Positions 30,334 to 30,443 of a stretch of DNA of 30,443 bases are shown one piece after another (within the stretch, counting starts at the first letter, position 1; each line of letters begins with the position of its first letter). The notes under the pieces are model-generated. The model was not told the origin of the DNA. It saw only the letters and a program-made list of their open reading frames with translations, and did no database searches. The position numbers and the translations under genes were made by a program. Source of the stretch: JANQIV01 sp050117315 (GTDB taxonomy: Bacteria; Bacteroidota; Ignavibacteria; Ignavibacteriales; Melioribacteraceae); the NCBI GenBank assembly GCA_050117315.1, contig JASFMY010000081.1, forward strand, positions 1-30,443, given 5' to 3'.

Positions 30334-30443
30334 TCAATTATTTTTTCTTTCAAAACTTCCTTCAGTTTTTGATATTGATCCATTCCATAACCAATCTCCC
30401 CATGAGATTATACCTATACCATCACTGTTGCTTGGAAGCACTT
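30334..30443 (-). CDS. C-terminal end of an unidentified protein (partial, right edge)
   Basis: The minus strand is open from the window edge to a TGA at 30334, giving 35 residues, GIISWGDWLWNGS then KTEGSFERKNN. It lies just inside a GTTAGGC box on the same strand as the other cassette genes, so it is probably the next cassette. No family is recognised. Confidence 0.45.
   Translation of the reverse strand, partial: VLPSNSDGIGIISWGDWLWNGSISKTEGSFERKNN

Overview
The window looks like chromosomal DNA from a low-GC member of the Bacteroidetes-Chlorobi-Ignavibacteria group. This is inferred from the TonB-dependent receptor with an N-terminal carboxypeptidase-regulatory domain, the LytS/LytTR two-component pair, the MsrB-MsrA fusion, the tRNA gene without an encoded CCA, and the very AT-rich intergenic DNA. 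No rRNA or ribosomal-protein gene is present to settle the lineage.

Layout. (1) 1-9.8 kb, mostly ordinary genes broken by short repeats: a TonB receptor, a stand-alone CULT (cereblon-type) protein, tRNA-Gly(CCC), an AlkC DNA glycosylase, an msrB-msrA fusion whose end is cut off by a roughly 110-bp inverted-repeat element, a lipoprotein, and a compact operon of two paralogous small proteins plus a radical SAM/SPASM enzyme. That operon looks like a peptide-modification (RiPP) system whose precursors carry an internally duplicated YLTDWQ...C motif. (2) About 10.3-18.5 kb and 24.5-30.4 kb: single genes or gene pairs, almost all on the minus strand. They are separated by imperfect palindromes that start with an ...AAC box and end with a GTT... 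box. The boxes at the two ends of a gene are often complementary to each other, which is the arrangement expected of integron gene cassettes with attC sites. Cargo includes a nucleotidyltransferase-HEPN protein (three copies, all damaged), a VapBC-like toxin-antitoxin pair, a four-helix membrane protein fused to a cupin, a degenerate tyrosine recombinase fused to a HEPN RNase-like domain, a GNAT acetyltransferase, a YdeI/OmdA-like protein, a Fic protein, a secreted Cys-rich protein and a PEBP (YbhB/YbcL) protein. No integron integrase is visible. (3) 18.5-24.5 kb: mostly non-coding and repeat DNA, a 14-copy 21-bp tandem repeat, and a hydrolase / histidine kinase / LytTR regulator operon.

Two families of short mobile-looking inverted-repeat elements are scattered through the window. 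Family A has five full copies and one half copy; family B has four copies. Family A has inserted into at least two protein genes and one attC-like site, and one copy has its core inverted relative to its ends.

The items most worth following are the YLTDWQ/radical SAM operon, the integron-like cassette array with its recombinase-HEPN fusion gene, the CULT-domain protein with an intact tri-tryptophan cage, and family A insertions whose host genes can still be reconstructed.
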